Below are positions 13,301 through 26,465 of a DNA stretch of 64,000 bases, piece after piece. Location: positions 29,520,837 through 29,584,836 of the forward strand of contig CM060069.1 of the NCBI GenBank assembly GCA_030533445.1. Reading direction: 5' to 3'. Under the pieces are notes generated by a model, which saw only the letters and a program-made list of their open reading frames with translations, was not told the DNA's origin and made no database searches. How positions within the stretch are numbered: the first letter of the stretch is position 1; each line of letters starts with the position of its first letter. This DNA is from Cyprinodon diabolis (lineage: Eukaryota; Chordata; Actinopteri; Cyprinodontiformes; Cyprinodontidae). Both the position numbers and the translations under genes were made by a program.

Positions 13301-16300
13301 GCTCTGCCTTACTTCAGAGCTACAATTTGGTTTGATCACATAGAACTTGATGTCTAGATTTCCTTTATTTCCTGAAGTCATGTAAACTCCTGTGGCAGCA
13401 TGCCTACAAACACTAATCCATCTTGCTGTAGTAAGGCACAGAGTCGAGTGGTGTTTTTTTCACCCATTCCTGCACCAGCAAGACTTCTCCTGCAGGGTTT
13501 CTTTTCTTTCAGCTGTCCTGGGAGGATCTGACCTCTTGCATATTAGGTCTGGAAACAGGGGCCGACCAGAGAACATGAAATAATATCAGAAGATTGATCA
13601 TGTTGTTTTAATATGGGAGTGGGACAACATGTGAATTTTTGGATAGTCTAAAATTTTCACATTTAACAAAAAAAAAACACTAGAAAGCTGAAGAAATAAA
13701 TGTTGCAACATAAGCTTGTTTTCCTGCATCTAACAGTGTCGACAAAAAGTAGTCATTCCCCTTCACTCTTCCATTGTTTCTTTATGCTTTATGCTTATTT
13801 TAAAATATTCTCTTAAAATAAAATCCACAAAACATGACCAAGATGTTCACGCATGACATAATGAAAAATTCAAACATATGAAGATAAAAAGGTAAATGAA
13901 TATTTAACATTCCCACCACAGTTAAATTGATCCTCTTATTTCCACTGATCTTCATTGAGATGTTTCTGCAGCTTGATCCTGAGTAGCTCTGTGGTCTCCA
14001 TTGTTTGGAGATGGAAGTAGATCTGAATCATTAGAACCATTCTTAGATCTAATAAAATTAGCCTGATTGTCTAAGCAGGCAGTCTGAATCATTTAGGGAG
14101 AAAAGAGATGACCAAGAACTAAATGTTCATTAAGGTGAAGCTCTAATGTTACCAATTAAATTTTACCAGATCTTGAAAGCATTCAAAAGCTTAAAGGTTT
14201 AGTGGAGGATGTTCTTTTTCCAAGTGGATCATCAAAATAAGTGCTCCTCCTAATTGTCAATCATTATGGTGATATGTTTGCGTAAGGCCGTCTTACGTGC
14301 TCGTCCCAATTTTCACTTACTGGTTCAGAATCTGACATAGTGGAAAAATTGCAAATATTCTTTTGGAAAGTAAGCTTGTATGAGCGATGCAAACAGCAAT
14401 TTTTAAACAGAGCGTGCACAAGGAGAAATTGGCTCGTGCATGCATTTAATAGCTGTTCCCTCTCGGGAGCGGGTAGAGGGTTGTGCATGTGCATTTTTTA
14501 AAAGTGGAGGTGGGTCTTTTAAACTTTCATGAAAATCCTCAATTAAACCTTTAACTATTGCTAAGTTATTTGAACAATCAATAATTCTTTACCAGAAAGC
14601 CCCCTGCAAACAACTCAAATCACATCAGGGGAGAAACGATCAAAGTTCATCAACTACCTACAGCAATATCCCTGCATTGAAGCATGGCGGAGGCAGCATC
14701 ATAGTGCGAGGATGATTTTTTAAGAAATGGGGTGGATATAGGATGAAATGATAGCAGCAAATATCAATGGATTCTGCAGGAAAACCTCCTCCAGAGTCCA
14801 ATGGAACTTTGTCCAAATCTGAAATTCAACATATATTTAAAAGAAACAACAACGGCCCAGCACAGCCCATCCCATCAGTTTAAGTTTGAGAGGGTAGAAA
14901 ACACCCAAACTAGATGCTTACATTGTAAAGATACACTAACTGCTAAAAGGTGCTACGACAGAGGTGGAAACATTTATATATTAATAATGCTAGGATTAAT
15001 CAAAAATCCAGTTTGGTTTGAGCTTAATTGCTGTTATTAAGATACTTGGTGACCTGCAGACTTTGGTATTATGCTCCTAGGCCAAAAACAAACTCTTTGA
15101 CGAATGAAATCACTTTTCTTCTGCAGTGTACTGCCAAGTTCATCCAAGAGAACACAAGAAAAGTAGCCTCGCCCAAACACAGAGCTGGGATGGTTTTTAA
15201 ACCTTATCTAGGTGACAGAAGACTCTTTTTACTGCTTGTGCTAGAAGTCAGTGGTAATGCTGACCAGTGCATGTGTAATATGTTGTCTCAGACTTCCCAC
15301 ATCAATCTTTTACAATCTAGAGATGGTTCCAGTTTATTTCACCTGGCAAAAGAATGCATAAATAACAAAAAAATTTAATTTATTAAATTCAAGCTTTAAA
15401 ACCACAGTCATAGTTATTTTATTTATTTTTCATAGTTTAAATATTCATGTGCATTAACTTGATACATGGCAGAGATATGTTTTAAACCCAACCCTTACAG
15501 ACAGTACTCTTTCCAGACCTGCAACCATCCTGCTGGGTTGTTCTGCTCTTGAGTTGGATCTCTAAATGAGATCCATGCTTTAGGATGTCTGCTTTTACTT
15601 GGCTTTGCCTGAACTTTCCTTCTCTGATTTATTTTTTGACACATTAGATGAACTTTCCATACTTTTCTTGCATCTCAATGCCACAGAGTCCCTTGTTGGT
15701 AAAACAAAAAACAAACAACATGATTCTACCCTCCCCGTACCTCAAAGCTGGAATTTTGTTCTCAGGTTAACAAACTTTTTCAAAACTGTATCTAAACATC
15801 TGTTTAAAATGATTCATTGTTATTATGATTATTATTTTGTTATAGTATTCTAAAACTGACAAAAGATGCCATTTCCTTTCAGAGCGACGATGCTTCTATT
15901 ATGATTAATGAAAACCCAGTTTTGCATTTACATAATTCAAAGTTGTTTTAAATGCATCCGTGTGTGCCTTTATTGGACTCTATAACCTTATCTGATGGTA
16001 GCTTCTTTGTTTAGTTCAATCCACTTCTTCATACTTTCATCTCTTCATGGAACAAATATAATTTAAAAACATCTGTTTGATGAAGTATATAGATATTGGT
16101 CGATTAAACCAAAGAGAAACAGACATGCACATGCATGCTTTATGTCACATCATCCTTACTGGGATTTTGGATTGACTTCCATTCGTTTTTGCAAAGCCTG
16201 CAGGATAATTGTCAAACCTCATGGCAAAATAAGATTCAAAGATACCTTTTAGCAATAATTTTTTAAAGCCTAGATCCAAAGTGTGATACCCTATCGTTAC

Positions 16301-19300
16301 ATCTCCTTATTTTGTTTTAAAGGCTAAATAAATTCCAGTAAACCAACCTACCGTTCACGCAGACGCTGGACGGCTCTATTGTAAACACTTCACTGCACGA
16401 CTGTTTCAGGACCTGTGAAGCAGAGAAATGACTCCAGACTAATATTTTGCAGATGTTTGCATATCAAAGTGTTTGAAACTAACTTGCCTTGTTGACAACG
16501 TCTTTGAGGGCATGAAATCCGGAAAGAACTGGAAACACTTGATCCGTGCCGTCTGCTATCTCGGCGAGCTGCAACCACAATAACAATAGTTGGATTTGAA
16601 AAAAAAAGCAAGATTTTCAAATCATTTTACTGATAAACATGTAGAAAGTGAAGCTTTTCACCCTTTGATGCCCCTAAATAAAATGTGAAATCACTGTTTA
16701 ATCCATCACCTAATAATGCAGTACATTACTACCATAAAACTACCAAGACACACACCTCCACCTAACATGCTAACTAACATGCCCGATGAGCATTTTTCAA
16801 AGACACAGACAAGAGGTCCATGGTAAATCTGGCAGAGCTGCAGAGACGCACAACTCAGAAGGGGGGATCTTTAGGTCATTTACTTCATGAAACTACCCAA
16901 TCATGAAACAAGGTGGAGGCAGCGTCATGCTTTGGGAACACCCTCTTTCATTAGAGTGAAAGAAATTTGGCCAGATTAAGGTGGATGGATCCAAAAACAG
17001 GAAGAAAAATCTACTGCCAGTAGACAGTAATGATTGTAACCTGAGCAAAGATAGAAGGGCATGAAGACATTTGGAAGGATCTTTGGGTGAAGCTTTATGG
17101 GTTACATAAACCCTGATTCCTTTTCGGGAGCTCTTTGGCTTGTGGTGATGTGCATTGTTTCAGCAGCATTTAAGGAGGGCGAGTCTGTTCCAAATGAGAT
17201 GAAAGCTTGCTGCAGCTTTCATCTCCTGCGGTAATTACAGCTATGCAGGAAGCTGCTGTGGCATTATATCATTAGAGAGTACTTCATCTTTAGACCACTG
17301 AGTGTAGCGGCTCTGAAACTGGCCAGAGGATCTCTTGGACTCTATGCAACGTTTAGGGGTTGAAGCATCTTAGCATCATACTGAGTATTACGTTTCACAT
17401 AGATTAATGATATAAATGATGCTGACCCAACTCAGTTACTCAACAAAATGTAATATTGCTGTGTTACACTACTCCAATGTAATTACAGTGTTGCCCTTTG
17501 TTTTCTAAACCTCATTAGGAATAATGAGACAGTACTGACTGCGGAGAAGACAACATGTCACAGCAGATGAGTGATTCTTATTGGGTGTTAATGTATGTGG
17601 CTTTATTCCCATTCATTCTCACAGTAAACAAATTATATTTCTATTATTTCTACTCAGAGACAAGGACTACTTTTAGACGAGTCAAAATCGCGTTCCCACT
17701 ATCTCCAAACACCTGACAGCTGTTCACTTTTTTCACTCTTCGGAAGGTTTTAGTTGAACTCAGACTAAGCAACAGGGTCAAGGTGGTTTAATGAATACGG
17801 GCCAGAGAGAACAGCCTTTTTAAATCTATGCTACAGTCCAATGCTGAATTACACAGACAGAAAGGCAAATAAAAGTCTTTGTTTAAACAAGCTGCCTTTC
17901 TCACGGTTCTTAAGGGAGGCCTCTGTGTGTCTAATAAAGGAGGAGCGGTACCTCCTACCTGTTTGTGATCAAAGCCCATGACCCCGACACAGTAGACTCT
18001 GGCTCCAAACCCTCTGGCTTTGTCAGCCTGCAAATCCCAGCAAAGGAAGGGAAATTCAGCCTCAAACGATTGTGGCGAACGGATTATGGGATCAGAACAC
18101 ATGCAAGTTTATAAAAAGTGTAATTATACCAAGGTATTTGAAAATAAAACAACAGTTCATGCAGAATAAGGTAAAACATGAAGCAGTGACAAACACCAAG
18201 CCTTAAAAATAAATCTGTTTGGTCAAAATGAAATTAAGGCTCACCAGCTGGAAAATAAAATGAGGAGGGATTTTCTCCAAACCCACATCCTCTACCATTA
18301 GATTCATTTTTAGCAGCATGTGTGTGTATGAATGGGTGTGTGTATGAAAGGGTGTGTTACCTCCTTCAAACTCAGTTCATAGGGGTAGACGTCCAGCTTG
18401 CCATCGGTCAAAACAATGATGATACTGGATGATGGGGAAGTCTGTGTATTCATCTGCTCTGACACCTGACAGGTGAAGGATTTAGTTCATTCATTCATTC
18501 ATCTGTCCATACATCATGAGCATAAATTAATTATTTAAGGTTATAATAATGCATTAGAAACATTTTTCAACAAGTGGTGCAAGATGACTCTTTTGCTTAT
18601 CTCAAGAAAGCCAAACTCGATTAATTTTCATTTGGTCGTCATCGATCAACATAAAGCTAATTTGTTTGACACCTTTACTGACCAACAACTAAAACTGGCC
18701 ATTAAAACAGGGACGTCCTTGTTGTCCAGGAAAGCTCTAAGGAGGATTCATTTCTAGACAACTGCCCATTCTAATATCAGTTTAAATGATTTAACATAAA
18801 GGTACATTATTTGAACTTGTGGCCACTTTGACAAAGTATGGGAGGGAACATAAAGTGACGCCTTCAGATGAAAAGTAGAACATTTGGAAAAACCAAAACT
18901 AAGTACACATTTTAAGTTGAAAAGGGATTTCTGTTTATTTTTAGATACATTAAGCAATTTAGTTGTTTGTTTTCTTAACTGCAATTGACATTTTATTTGG
19001 ATTTTACTCTGCACTAACCCCAAGCACACATGTCTCATTGAAAGCTCTTTTCACCAGATTCCATTGTCAAAAAGGATCCGTACCATCGGCTCAATTGCGC
19101 ATGCCCAAACAGATATTCATCCAGGTCGCCATAAATAATGTATAAATAAATCATAAATAATCTATTGTTAAATCACTAAAGAATGTTAATACACATCTTT
19201 AAAAAATAATGTATGACTTTTTGGAGGCAATTTGATGCTTTTTATGTTTTCTCCGTTATACTGCTTGTCTGACATCATCATCGGACATGCTCGGGGTAGT

Positions 19301-22071
19301 CCAGCAAAATATGATTAACCATGTTGATCTGTATTTTAGTTGTTTCTTTCTTTAAATAACGCACTATATATCATAGTGTTAAGAAAGAAAAAAAACAAAC
19401 TAAAAAAAAAAAAAATCGATTTTTTTAAATCCAAGGCCGAAAAAGTTAGCTCCCAGAAGTAGCGTAGGATCCCATTTCCGGTACAGATGAGTGATCAAAC
19501 AGAAGTTATAAATAACAAATTATAGTTTAGTACATTTACAATTTTTAGGGAGGGAAATTTTTAATTTAGGTCTTTTTAACAAAGTAAAATCAAGGATGAA
19601 CTGGATGTATATCTGGTTGCGCATGCGCATTAAGCAAATGGTACGGATCGTGTTTCCGGGACGTATTGGGTATTGACATGCATGAATCTGCACGCTACCT
19701 GTATCTCTCTCTCTTCTTCTATGACGGTATAACATCCAGTTTAAATTTATTCCTGCCATCTAAAGGGCTTGAGTAAAAAAATGTGGGTTTTACTTTGTGA
19801 TTTGAAAATTGTGATTATATTAGAAATGCAATGAATTATCCAGCCCTAGAATACAGTATAGCCAAAATTTGAATTTCTAGATAGTTTTTCCTATCAGAAC
19901 TCAGCAGTAAGATATTCAAAGCCTGGCTTAGTTAGTCAATTTAATCAAATGAAACCAGCTCTAGCCATTGTTAGATATTTTAAGGGCTGTCTTTTCTCAT
20001 TTGACTTTTCAAACCTATATTCCGTTGTTAGGAAGCTGGGCTTTGTCATGGCATTTTCCCCCAAAACTGATTAGGGACAAGTAGAAAGAAAACTCTCTTG
20101 AACCAAAGGCTAGTGTAAAGCCAGTGTCACTGTCCCACCAACCGCTTTCAGGCCTTCGTGCATGTATGTTTCCCCTGAAGGTTGGATCTGTTTCAGTTTG
20201 TTTAGACCCTCTTCTATTTTTGACCTGTTGAACCAAATAAAAAAAACACATTCATTATAAGCATATTGTTTGGTTAGAAAACAAAGGATAAATTGCGAAA
20301 CAGAGTGAGGAAGAGACAAAAACCGACCTGTCTCCTGTTAGAGGAAGTGTCACAGCTGCCCTGGATGAAAACACAATGTAGGAGACCCTCATCCTGGGGC
20401 TGAAACACACCACATCAACAAGCATTAATAAACAATATAAGTGAGCTAAATGTGTTTAGCTGAAAGCTCAAACACATCGTACTCCTGGAAGGCAAAAGCC
20501 AACCCCTGCTGGTGTTTCCTGTTCTCCATCTTTTAAAGGGTCCAGTGGTTCTAGAGGTCAGAACCAGCTTCAGCACATGTTGCATACCCGAGTCCACTTT
20601 CTAACAACCCTGCTATTAGATCCAAATATATCACAGGCTGTTACTCAGAGCAGTTGTTTGCTTAATGCGATGCCTGAACCTGAAATAGCCATGCCCAACA
20701 TTCTTTTATACCCTCTATCCATTTGTTAGACGGGAATTTAAAGACTGGCCACTTAGTTAACAGTGCTGGTTTGCTTTGTGGACCTGAAAACATTTGTTTT
20801 TAAATCTCAAGAAGGTTATTGGATACTGTTGCAGGAGTTACAAAAAGGAGGAAAGATGTATAAATTGTTTCTTACCTGACAAACCTGCTGGTCAGCTGCT
20901 CCACAAAGTTATAAATTTCATTCCAGTGGCTTGAAATACTGCCTGACCTGCAAAAACAAAAGAACAATAAATTGTAAAAAAACAAACAAAAACAAAGCCA
21001 TAAAAACAAAATTAAGATTGTTACATTTTTTTTTATTCTTATGTAATATGTCAAAACACAGAGGTGCATATGAATATCTGAAAATGGTGTGCAAGGAAAA
21101 ATTAACTGTAAAAGTGATCAATAGGCATGATAACTCTGGAGGAGCTGCAGGGATGCACAACTACAGAAGAGGGTTAGGGCCACTGAAAAAATAAAAATAG
21201 TTAACTGATTCTTAAATTTTATTTCAGTATAATATGGGGAAAAGTCAGAATTTTGACTTTTTTCCTCCGAATTCTGACTTTTTTCTCACAATTCTGACTT
21301 CAATCTCACAATTCTGACTTTAATCTTAGAATCCTGATTTTTTTCTCAGAATTCTGACTTTAATTTCAGAATTCTGACTTTTTTCTCACAATTCTGACTT
21401 TTTCCCCATTTTATACTAAAATAAAATTTAAGAATCAGTACAAATTTTTTTACTTTTTCAGAGGCCCTAATCCTCTTCTGTACATAACTCTTGTTGAAAG
21501 CAAAAGATTAGAAGTTCTTTTTGCAGGTTACCATTGTAATTAATTTAAAAATGAGGAAAAAAGTGAAATTAGTATGAATGCTATACTCTTGCAAATCATT
21601 GTACATATACATAGACTGCATTCATACAATAATCAATAGGCACAGATCTTAAAAGTTATTTTTATGTAATAAAAAAATATTGTAATAGAAAAAAATAATA
21701 ATTAAAATTAGAGTAGTGCGTTTTACTATTCTATGATAGCCACTTAAATCAATTTATAATGTATATAAATATTTTTTTTAAAAGGAGGATTGAAATAACT
21801 GACTTGTGATAAGACCAGTTGTGTATCAAAGTATGTGGGACATGAAAACGCAACCATACATGGACAAAACTGAGGTAAAGGCTGACTGTGCTCCAGGGAT
21901 ATAGTAACACGTCCCATAAGTAGCTACACAAACAAGAACTCACCTGTCTAAAACAAAATAAATGTCAAAGGCTCCATCGCAGGACGCGTCTTCCTCACGC
22001 AGCGATGAACTCAGTGAAAAAGCGCACAGAAGCAGCAGCAGGATTTGGCACCGCGTCCAGATCCGATCCAT
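4314..22071 (-). CDS. antxr2: Anthrax toxin receptor 2 / capillary morphogenesis protein 2, complete, 17 coding exons
   Basis: Single-pass plasma-membrane receptor of the ANTXR family. It binds matrix proteins such as collagens, and in mammals it is also the entry receptor for anthrax protective antigen. Coding exons in transcript order: 21944-22071, 20876-20947, 20328-20399, 20143-20224, 18361-18465, 17959-18027, 16488-16568, 16352-16412, 13006-13101, 11999-12068, 10762-10840, 10510-10605, 9068-9118, 8613-8708, 8350-8523, 6580-6660 and 4314-4352. They sum to 1452 nt (483 aa) with continuous phase. Residues 1-26 look like a signal peptide. The vWA domain follows, with MIDAS residues D42, S44, S46, T110 and D139, then the Ig-like region (about 210-305). 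A transmembrane helix at about 310-334 ends in FWWFWPLCC. The cytosolic tail is proline-rich, with [13 protein letters not shown] and KWYSPIKGR. The C-terminus [12 protein letters not shown] is of the long-isoform type. The intron after exon 7 has a GC donor (AAG|GCAAGT). antxr1-type paralogues are less likely given the tail and the rasgef1b/paqr3 neighbours. Confidence 0.93.
4426..5070. mobile_element. hAT-type MITE with 8-bp target site duplication
   Basis: A 629-bp non-autonomous element spans 4434-5062. Its ends are inverted copies of CAGAGATGG(C/G)AA, and it is flanked by a perfect 8-bp duplication, CTGCTTTC, at 4426-4433 and 5063-5070. An 8-bp duplication is the hallmark of hAT transposons. 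The inner arms are rich in AAAGTA/TACTT blocks, as in a very common fish hAT MITE. It has no coding capacity; the minus-strand reading frames through it are chance. It lies in antxr2 intron 16. Confidence 0.85.
5555..5765 (-). repeat. Dispersed repeat, copy 1 (minus orientation)
   Basis: Contains the block TAGCGACAGTGGAGAGGAAA followed by AAACTCCCTTTAAACAGG and a stretch ending GAACCAGGCTCAGTGTGAGC. The same blocks occur inverted at 54900-55200 and again at 58335-58525, and the tail half recurs at 47450-47580. I recognise this as a widespread teleost interspersed repeat. Its parent element is uncertain; a LINE or SINE tail is possible. Confidence 0.7.
7696..8235. mobile_element. Degraded PIF/Harbinger-like MITE (tentative)
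   Basis: The left side reads AAGGCCAATTTATGCTTCTG and the right side carries a degraded inverted counterpart (GTGCAGAAGCATACCAG) near 8180-8200. These resemble the ends of common fish Harbinger MITEs. A short internal frame at about 7918 starts [14 protein letters not shown], like the start of the MADF-domain protein these elements carry, and soon breaks down. GC content is clearly above that of the surrounding antxr2 intron 15. Ends and target duplication are not certain. Confidence 0.4.
13734..14990 (+). mobile_element. Degenerate Tc1-like transposon relic
   Basis: Starts with TGTCGACAAAAAGTAGTCAT, like a Tc1 end. It then runs through several landmarks of Tc1 transposase genes: a GACCAAGAAC block near 14111, GAAGCATGGCGGAGGCAGCA near 14678, a GAAAACCTCCTCCAGAGTCC block near 14780 and an AAAGGTGCTACGACAG block near 14947. 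No frame stays open, so the transposase is dead. It lies in antxr2 intron 8. Family assignment is from recognised phrases only. Confidence 0.55.
16790..17070 (+). mobile_element. Second Tc1-like transposase relic
   Basis: The phrases GGTCCATGGTAAATCTGGCA, CAGAGACGCACAACTCAG and AAACAAGGTGGAGGCAGCGT, then CATGCTTTGGGAAC, follow the order seen in Tc1-family transposase genes. There is no open frame. It lies in antxr2 intron 6. Confidence 0.5.
19075..19649. mobile_element. MITE-like element with ~50-bp degraded terminal inverted repeats
   Basis: The sequence from 19075 (GATCCGTACCAT...TTGCGCATGC...CATCCAG) recurs inverted, with mismatches, at 19600-19649 (CTGGATG...GCGCATGCGC...ATGGTACGGATC). 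The 575-bp interior is AT-rich and non-coding. It sits in antxr2 intron 4. No clear target duplication was found, so the superfamily is unknown. Confidence 0.55.
21060..21161 (+). mobile_element. Short Tc1-like relic
   Basis: GATAACTCTGGAGGAGCTGC followed by AGGGATGCACAACTAC resembles the conserved segment of Tc1 transposase genes that is also seen near 16845. It is truncated on the right by the foldback element starting at 21162. Confidence 0.35.
21162..21482. mobile_element. Foldback element: ~85-95 bp inverted arms around a 20-bp minisatellite
   Basis: The two ends are near-perfect inverted copies. The left arm runs from TACAGAAGAGGGTTAGGGCC through CTGATTCTTAAATTTTATTT to TATGGGGAAAAGTCAGAATT. 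The right arm is its reverse complement, ending CCTAATCCTCTTCTGTA. Between them, about 21251-21408, lie about eight head-to-tail units of about 20 bp (AATTCTGACTTTTTTCTCAC and variants). It lies in antxr2 intron 1 and has no coding capacity. Confidence 0.8.
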
Positions 22072-23274
<1,203 letters not shown>

Positions 23275-23276
23275 TA

Positions 23277-23324
23277 TACCTGCTACATATTCAGTTATAA
23301 AAGTAACAGAATATGTAGCAGGTA
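23277..23324. repeat. Perfect 16-bp inverted repeat with 16-nt loop
   Basis: TACCTGCTACATATTC at 23277-23292 is exactly mirrored as GAATATGTAGCAGGTA at 23309-23324. It begins seven bases after the TA array. Confidence 0.9.
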
Positions 23325-26300
23325 CTGCATAATTTTCATCCTGGGACACAGCTTTGGTTTTGTTTTTGTTTTTTATGATCATAAGAAAGTTTCAGAATTT
23401 ATGAAGGCCACACATTTGGTTTTTCTAATTTCTGCAATAAATATATATCCTACTTATACTAATATCATTTTACTATATTCTTGTGGTGTGGCCCCAAGGA
23501 AGAATTGTCTTTACCATCTTAGGGACTAATATAGATCCTTAAATAAACAAATAATCAACTTATAGTTGAAAATATTTCAGGGAAATTAGGAGGCTGGTTA
23601 AAAGAAGAAAAAATGCAGCAAATGAAGAGAAGGAAAATGTTAACTGAAACAGATATCACTTTAATTTTTATGCTGAAAGTGTTTAATAGCAGTCAAACTA
23701 ACATGATTTGTGTGGACTTTTATTTTGAAAAAACAAAATCACCATCCTCTTCCTGTCACGCTTCAGTAATAGCAGTCATGCTTTCCCCATGAGTTGCTGA
23801 CAACATTATACACAATAGAAAGATATGATTAAGATCTGACTTGAAAATAAAAAACTCATTTTAAAATTAAATATTTTCTTTATGAGACCAAACATATTTT
23901 TCTTGCTGTATAAAAAAATGAACATCCCTCTCATTCTGTGTGAGAGCAATGCAGTTCTAATATATTGAAATTCTTTTGTCTGTCTCATAAATCATCTGCA
24001 CAATGTGTTTTTATGTAAAATGTCTAAAGAAGTGCATCATAATTGTGTAAATCAAGTGCAGATGGATCCATAATTGAGTAAGCCGTTCTAACTCCCTTGG
24101 TGTGTAAGCATGCTTGTCAAATCCAATATCTGATTTCCCCAGTGGTGAATGACCGTGTTCACCATTACTCATTACTCAGATGTTATGTCATTGACAGCTT
24201 GGCTAAGTCATGATTTATTGATCTTTTAGCTTCTTACACATTGGAAAAGATCAGTTTCATCTCCCAACTTGCTCTCTATGCAAACCTCCTCAGGGAGGAG
24301 ATGTTGACTTCATCAGTTCATCAGAGATGCAGCTGTTCTGTGATTGAGTTTCATTGTGAAGTGTGCAGGGATGTATTGTGGATTTCAACCTGTTGTTTTA
24401 TTTTAATTCAGGAAATTATTTCATTTAAGTCTCATATAAGAACAGAGCAAAATGCATCCATTAAAATGAATGCTATCTGATTTGTTTGGGGCTGTGGTTT
24501 GAGCCTCATTTATTCTAATACTCATCCGACTATCTGGATTGCTTTTTTAATGTGCAAAGTTAGAAAAATCAGTTGTAGTTTAATAGAAAAAGTTTACAAT
24601 TAGTCAAGCCGATTGTTGAATACCAGATTAATGGAGGGTTAATAATGCAAAGAATGCATGAGTAAATGCTTGTTGTCACCGCTAAAAAGCGAGACAGAAT
24701 TACTCTGACCACAGCCGGTCCCTCCAATTGCTCACAATTTTAGAAAATGAAAGTGTCTCTGGAGTAATTATAAACGTCGCCTATTAAACGCACAAACAAA
24801 GCATGACTTATTGCATGGTGTCAAAAACATGCTGAGTTATAATTACAATGTCACCAAATGCATGAGCAGGATTTAATGTCAGAGCATTATTCAATATGCT
24901 CAATGAAACATTTTATAGCATATAAACGAAAAAGGGTGGTTTTTTTTTTGGTGTTTTTTTAATTAAAAAAGACTAAAGAAATATATATATATGCAATATA
25001 ATTTCAAGCCTGTGATCAAACAAAAACAAAACAAAAAAAACTGATTTGTCTTTTGCTGTCCATTCTGACTCTTTGTAGGAGATTAAGGTCAAGGTTGCTT
25101 AAATGATTTTGTTCGAACCCATGAATGGATTTGTGGGTACATGTGTGAATGTACATCAATGCAGATAAATATCTATTTGAATAGTTCCAACTTCAAGGGT
25201 CTATTTAATGCACTTTATTGGACAAATAAGTTCAACATAAATCAAGGTAAACAGATATCAAAAACAGGTCAATCCTAATAATTCCAATGCAGTTCAGACT
25301 TGTGATCATAATTCAACCCAATCTAATCTCCACAAAACACTATGCGAATTTTTTGTCTGAGTATTATGTCTGCATTCCAAATTCGAATCTCTGCAAAAGT
25401 TTGGTTATATTGGTCATGGTTATATTAAAGACATCTGATTTTCAGTTGAACACAATCAAAGTCTGTGGTAATTCAATAGCAAATTGTGAAATCATCTAAC
25501 TAAGCCTAACTGCTGTTTTGTTGCCTTTGCGGTAATCCAGAAAGTATGTGGTGATAGTGGCAAGCAACCCCTGTTATTTTAACAGTGAGCACAAGAGGGA
25601 GACCTGGAAACTGATCCATGAGCAGGAGAGAGGGATAAAACAATGGGAATACAAGTTAAATGGAGAAATGAAACACTCAATTAAAGACTTTAAGCCAGGT
25701 GTACTTTCTGTGGGAATCAAAATAAAAAAGTACATTTCTTTAAAATGACAGTGTTTATGTCAAGGCTTCATCAGGCAGAAAAGCCGTTTCTTTAAGAGCC
25801 AACATTTCTTCCATTGATAAAGGAAATGCAGAAAGCATCTGAGATAACAGCAGCAGTGGCTCCATCATTGACACCATAGACGAGAGACAGGGCTGAGTAA
25901 AGCACCCAACACATTTACTCAAATAAAAGTAACACTACTTCATCTTATTTTTATTCAAGTAAGTATAAGTAAGAACTAAAAATAACTAAAGTAAAATTAA
26001 AAACGTATTTTGGAAAAAGACCATTTAAATACTGAAGTAATAATGTTCAGATAAGAGTGGGTCATACCTATTTAAATTACAACTTATATTTAACAGGGAG
26101 GAAAAATAATGATAAATGTAAAGGATGTGGAGGGAAAAAAACGTAGAATGTAGAAATTGAGAAGAATAGCTGGAAGGACAGGCAAATAATGGAGACTTAA
26201 AGGCAGACTGGGAAATGAGGGAAATATAAAGGATATTCACAGATTAAGGAAAGCATTATTTATTTATCTACAGAATACAAAATTAAAAAAATAGAATTTG

Positions 26301-26330
26301 ATGTAAAGTAATGTCAATATACACTCATGT
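23325..26330. other. Intergenic DNA between antxr2 and the LINE
   Basis: I see no gene here. The stretch 24000-24900 has balanced base composition, long open-ended unique sequence and several homeodomain-like TAATTA cores and a TTGACAGCTTGG block. It could be conserved non-coding DNA, but that is only a guess. Near 25886-26005 the CTCAAATAAAAGTAACAC-type text resembles the hAT MITE at 4434 in degraded form. Confidence 0.4.
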
Positions 26331-26465
26331 ACAGTAGGTGGCGGTATGCACCTTAAATTTGTTTGCGATCCGCCATTATCGAGAAGAAGAAGATGATGAA
26401 GAAGAAGGAGAAGGAGGCAGTGGGAGGGAGCCACGGCTTGGAAAACAACAAACCGGTTTTGGGCT

